DNA of 64,000 nucleotides from Siphonodentalium dalli (Eukaryota; Mollusca; Scaphopoda; Gadilida; Siphonodentaliidae): NCBI GenBank assembly GCA_032622095.1, contig CP136066.1, positions 45,025,835 to 45,089,834 of the forward strand, read 5' to 3'. Shown piece by piece: positions 40,301 to 46,300 of this stretch (position 1 is its first letter; each line of letters starts with the position of its first letter). The notes under the pieces were generated by a model. It saw only the letters and a program-made list of their open reading frames with translations, ran no database searches and was not told where the DNA came from. The position numbers and the translations under genes were made by a program.

Positions 40301-43300
40301 CTCCTTATATTATTGAAAATAATGAAACTTTATCACAGAACACAAGTCGATATCTCAAAAAAAACAAAAACAAGTTCACAGTTTATTACACCGAATAAGT
40401 TGATGACACAATGAGAGCTTTCCGATGAATGGCAACAAGCCATATTTCCGACTAAATCCTGAAAAATTACCCATAATTCTGCTGTGGTTAAGGTGTCGAT
40501 AAATTAGAGTATTACTGTATAAGCTCACCTCACTCTCTATGAAATGCTTCTCTCCTTTGAGGCACAGTTTAGTTCTGCGCAGCGTCCGTTCATCACCGTC
40601 GTCAAATACTATGAAATAGAAATGTTATTAAATCAAACTTATTGGTACAGGCAGTAGCGATGGGTAATGGATCGCCATTGACCGGTCCAGGGTCCACTAC
40701 TGGACCGCGGACCAGAGTGCTGCTGCTGGACTACCTTGGACCAGTCCAATTTCGCCCTTGGGCAATATGTTTAACTCTTCCATGACTGGAGCTTTCTGAA
40801 ATTTTGCGAAAACCCTGTGCCAATTCCTCACATATATAAGAGAATACATTGGCCTAACAATATTTACCTTGCACTTGTAAGCCAGTGCATTCTATTAGAT
40901 ATGCAAGGCTCCTTATGGGAGACTCAATACATAAGATAATGCACTGGCACAGGATCTTTAATGCTGCACCAGCGAAGCTCACATCACGAAAGGGTTAAAT
41001 ATCGTGATTGGACAACACTGACATAATGCTTCGTGGAGATAAAAGGAAAACCCCTCTATTTCCTTTATTAGACTCTGTAATGCATAGGTTGTTCAAGAGT
41101 CTAATTTTAATTAGAACTATGTACTGACTCGTCTGCAGAATACTCACCAACAGTGTATGTGCTCATATCTGTGAGTTTCGTGATTACGCCGTTCGACATT
41201 AATCCCGTTTCGGCATCCTTCACCTCGACCGATGCACCAGCCTATAATATAAATTCAAAGAGATCAACTAACCATTCAGCTTAACGACATATCTGCTTGT
41301 AACATGCAATCCAATTGACTATTCATATACAGTGTATGTAGTCAATTAAAAAACATTGACAACATGAGTCTTGATCTACTGTTACAATTCAACAACTTTC
41401 AAATTCAAATCACCATGTCTTGCATCAAGTGAAACATCTATTGCTTCAATGAGATTCTCTAATCTATACTAATAAAACTCAATTTTGCTTGTTTGTCTGT
41501 GCAGCTATGGGTGACCAAACAGCTGGGCCCTCGTGGGCTGAAAATTTATACACTCAGACGACTTAAGGTGTACTAATAAACAACTCACCCTCAAAGTTCC
41601 TTTAACCATCTCATCATTCACAATTACGGACGATAAGGTGTCTTTTATGAAAATCTGAAAAATAGTAAAAAAAAAACATTTTATAAATTAAAAAGAACCA
41701 AGCTGATCCATAAGATGCCAATGGCATGATAAGAAATTATAACCTTTTATTACACTCCTACCGGTATGTGCGATTTCCATTGAAAACGCTGTTAATTAAA
41801 AATGGTAATGTCACTATTGAATTATGTCATTTCTCGTGACGTCATTGACGTTACGTCGCTTACTGATCTAGACTGAATTTTCGATAGTTGATCTTTCTCC
41901 ACATCGAGACTTTCATGCATTAATACTGGGTGTTTAATCATATAGATCTGGCGAACCAAATTGATGCAGAAGTGTAATAGATAGAGTAACAAATTAGTTC
42001 TGAGAATTATGTTAAATAATTCACTCGAGATGAGAGATGTTTAGGTAAGAAACATGTGCGCCAACGCGCACTTGTTTCTTACAGACGTCTCTCGCCTCTC
42101 GTGAATTATTTAACGTAATTCTCGAAACCAATTTGATTACTCTCTATCTCATTTTCAAGATATTTTTGATGTGTGAACTTATACTGGTGATATCAATCAG
42201 CTGCAAGCTGCCATCAACGAAGATCGAAAATTAAAACTTGCCATGAAAATTCTAACAATGGAAGTTTCCTTCCACTATTCAATTAGAATCTGTGTGGCAA
42301 CAAGCTAAATTCTGTTACTTAATGTTTTCGCAGTTCCATAAAAACACTGACTTACAAAGTTACGGTACATGTATATTGGGCACAGGAATAAGCCTAGAGG
42401 TTTGAAATTTAGAGAAGTCAAATCTCTCTGTTTGGTCATTAGGTACCGGTAGACTGTCAGGGAGAATAATGGCTGAAGTTCAAGTTACCCCCATCATCAC
42501 CCTTACATGTATATGATCCAATAAGTATTATGCAACACAAGAGCCCATTTATAAAACCATTATTGTGAGTAAGAACACCTTTATAATCAGTAAATATACT
42601 AGTACTTTAAATATGCTGTTGAGATATACAGCTACATGTATACATAAAGTACACATTACTAATAATTCTCGTGCACTTTTTTTGAATGCGACACGATTGG
42701 TTTCCATTGTAATCTTCCAGCTGAGGGCCCTACAATGTAGCACACCGTGAAATTTATGCAACTTTAAAGTTGCTGACATTGTTTCGGCTGTCAATTTATA
42801 AACTCCACCCATCGCCTGGTGTCAGACCGCATTTATTGGATTTACACATGTAGACATGAACATCAAGTTCAATGATTCTCCTTACTGGTATATCTGTGTA
42901 ACCTAACAAGATCCTCATGGATGTATTCTTTTTTCAACTTTTAGTGTGTCGACCCGCTAATAGACTGTGGTATCACAACGCGGTACCCAGTCTTAGTAAA
43001 CTTAGCGTACATTTGCTCCCAAAGTCCCAAAATAGACTAATTTATACACGTCAATCATTTTGGTGCCAAGAAACGAACAATTCAAACTTCGTTTAATAAT
43101 GAACTATTATTAATAGAAGATTAAAGTCCCAAATAAATTATTCCCAGACCCCGATTTATATAATAGGATACACTTGCTATTTTCCGTGTCACAATCATTT
43201 CAAACCTACGTTTTGATGCGGCCGCATATCCGTGGGTTTACAGTAAAGATTGAAGCCCACCAATATCTCGTGAAACATCATCGCATTATGAGTGCTGCAG

Positions 43301-46300
43301 TGGTACCGTAAACAATGCAAATTTTGATTTCATATAAGTTTTTGTTTGTGATTATGTAACTTGTCCTCATTTTGGGTCAACGGCAGGGTTTCCGTTAGTA
43401 CGGCACAGCGTCCGTAGGACGGCCTCATTCCCCTCGCAGATGATCTGTTTGATTCATACATGTACCAAAAGTCAGCAGCAATACAGCGGTTCTACTATAC
43501 GCAGCAAGTCCCTGGATATGCAGCAAGTCCCCGGTAAATGCAGCAAGTCCCTGGTAAATGCAGCAAGTCCCTCACACCTAGGGTGGATTACGGCGAATTA
43601 GCCATGCGTGTTTACACAACGATGTGTTTAATCAGTGGAGGTGCTGATTACAAAGGGCTTTAATCAAAGGGCTTTAATTTGATCGTAATACTGATAGATT
43701 ATTGAAGGGAATTGGACTGAATTGTGGGACTGAATCATTGAATGATAAAATTAAGGGTTGGATTTTTTTAGATGTTTTTATTGGTAAATGCGAACAAGTA
43801 ACATGAGAATAGTAGAATAGCAACAAAAGAAAAATAGAGCACAGTTTTATAAATATACATATATATATATAAACAGTGAGCTGAAAGAAAAGTTTATTAG
43901 AATAAATTGTATATAGTACCATCCTCTGGCCGTCTGTTGTTCTCAGCATCTTTTCGTGTACTGGCTTGATCTCTCTTAAAAATCTGTTAAAATGCTTGTC
44001 CCTTACTTCTGATGATTTTGAATTCCAGATTTCCGGGCGAACATAGAATTTTGCGAACTCCTTGAATGGTTCGTCGCTTCAAACAAAACTTTCTGCCATT
44101 TCTAACAACTTCTGTCATCTACCTTAAAAGCAACATTCTCCTTCTTTCCAATCGGAATATTGGATAAAAGTTCTTCCGTGGAAGATAGGAAATCTATGAT
44201 TTGAGCCACGCTCAAGAACTTACCAGTATGTAACAACATAAAAGAAATAGAAACTTACCAGTATGTAACTTACCAGTATGTAACAACATAAAAGAAATAG
44301 AAACATCTTAAATAATTATAAAGGGATAAAGATTTCCAATCAATTCTAATCAACTGCCACAGATCATAAATCAAATGGATAATAAAACACTGATTAAACT
44401 CATCAACAACTCCACTAATCCACCCTAGGTGTGAGGGACTTGCTACATTTACCAGGGACTTGCTGCATTTACCGGGGACTTGCTGCGTATAGTAGGACCC
44501 CAATACAGCAATATGTCATAACAAATTTGGGCTGCAACGCGAGTTCGGGGGTTAAACAGAATACTGGTGAAAAAGCGGTCCATTGAGCACAGTGTGTTAC
44601 GGTACATCATAACCCTTTGAAATCAAAACGCCAAAACTGCAACGTAATGTTTGATGTACATTGGAATAGCGACGTTACCGTATATACAGCGTAATAATGT
44701 CGCGGTAACATCAAATAATGCCGGACGACTGAGTACGGATATTTTTGTTCACGTGATTTGCGAGGTTGAAACTACTCACGCTCGGAGATCCCGTGCTATC
44801 GTACAATTTAGGGGTGCCACGATTAATCGTATAATCGATGAACCGTTGATAAAGACGATAATCGATTACCATTGCCATAGTCGATTAATCTGCGTTATTT
44901 ATTTCAGACGTTGGAAAATGCCGGGTATTATTGAATACGGTGTTTCTTTTACACAGTTTAATCTACAACCGAAGGGTTAACAACATCAATTTAATCAAAG
45001 AGATTCCGACAACATGAGTACTACTAACTTATGTTGCAAACACTCGGCAGTTCATTTGATGATGCGACATGGTTACTCTTCGGCCCATTGTATATTCTAC
45101 AAATCGGTGGCACTGCAGCTTTGAACTTATGGTGACGTCGTTGTATATAAATTTAAACTTGACAGGTGGCACTATGGCTTTGAAATGTGCCGACTGTCAC
45201 CTTAGATGTTACTAATACAGGTTATCGTGTATCATACTTAACTTGTTCTAAGTCCTGTAATTTGCGGGTGGGGGCACACGTTTGTGATTGTTAACCACGC
45301 ACTGGATGTTTGATGAAACTTATAGTTTCTAACTTTCCTACTTTTATATTGTTTGTATGTTTGGCTATTCATAACTGAAATCAATCGCAACGTTCGTTCA
45401 AATGAACTCACAAATATTATAATCAAAACATCGCCGAGAACTGTGGTGGTATTCAATACATTGTGTTCATTGGTCATTAACAGTGGTTTATGATGCACTT
45501 TATTAATGTAAAAAATTACATCAGCCGATGCCACAATCAGCGACAGTGCATTTAACCAGCCCCCAGCCAATAGGCCATATTACGGAAATCTTCCACTGAA
45601 GTTATTAGGTACGATTAATCGATTATAGTCGATTATTGACAACCGATTATCGATTATCAAAATCAATAATCGTGGCACCTCTAGTACAATTACATAATTT
45701 GATCAAAGAATGCCGAATTGCTGAGTTAGGCAGAGTGGGATCAACATACACCAAAAGGCGGTTCTCCTACCAAAGGAGGTATCTACCAGCTAGGTATAAG
45801 TAAAAGGCAGAGTCGGGACATTTTCATTAACAGGATTTGCGTGGAAAAAAATGCTCATTCTCGTACTATTATAATAGATAATATGGAACCTACCGGTAGC
45901 TGTCCCAAGTCAGTCTTTATAGCAGGAATTCATATTGACAACACCATTCATTTGAGCCATATTACATGCATGGAGGATAAACACAAAAGACATACCAGCC
46001 ACAATATATGGAGATAAGTAGGGTCAATAATAGTTTCGTTGTCCCGCCTGGTTCCCCAAGCACATAAACAACGACGCACGTGCCAGGGTGTTCACAATTC
46101 CCGCCAATACTCAATTATATTTTATAACACGTTGGCTAAAACTCTGTACTATAGCAGCGATCGTCAGTTGTTGGGACTATAAATACACTATACAGACTAT
46201 TGAACAAGTTCCAGGTTTGAAAGATTTCGCCGCTATAAATATCTCCTGCAGACAAACCCTGCATGGAGTATGATGTCACAGCGCACAATTATCTTTTCAG

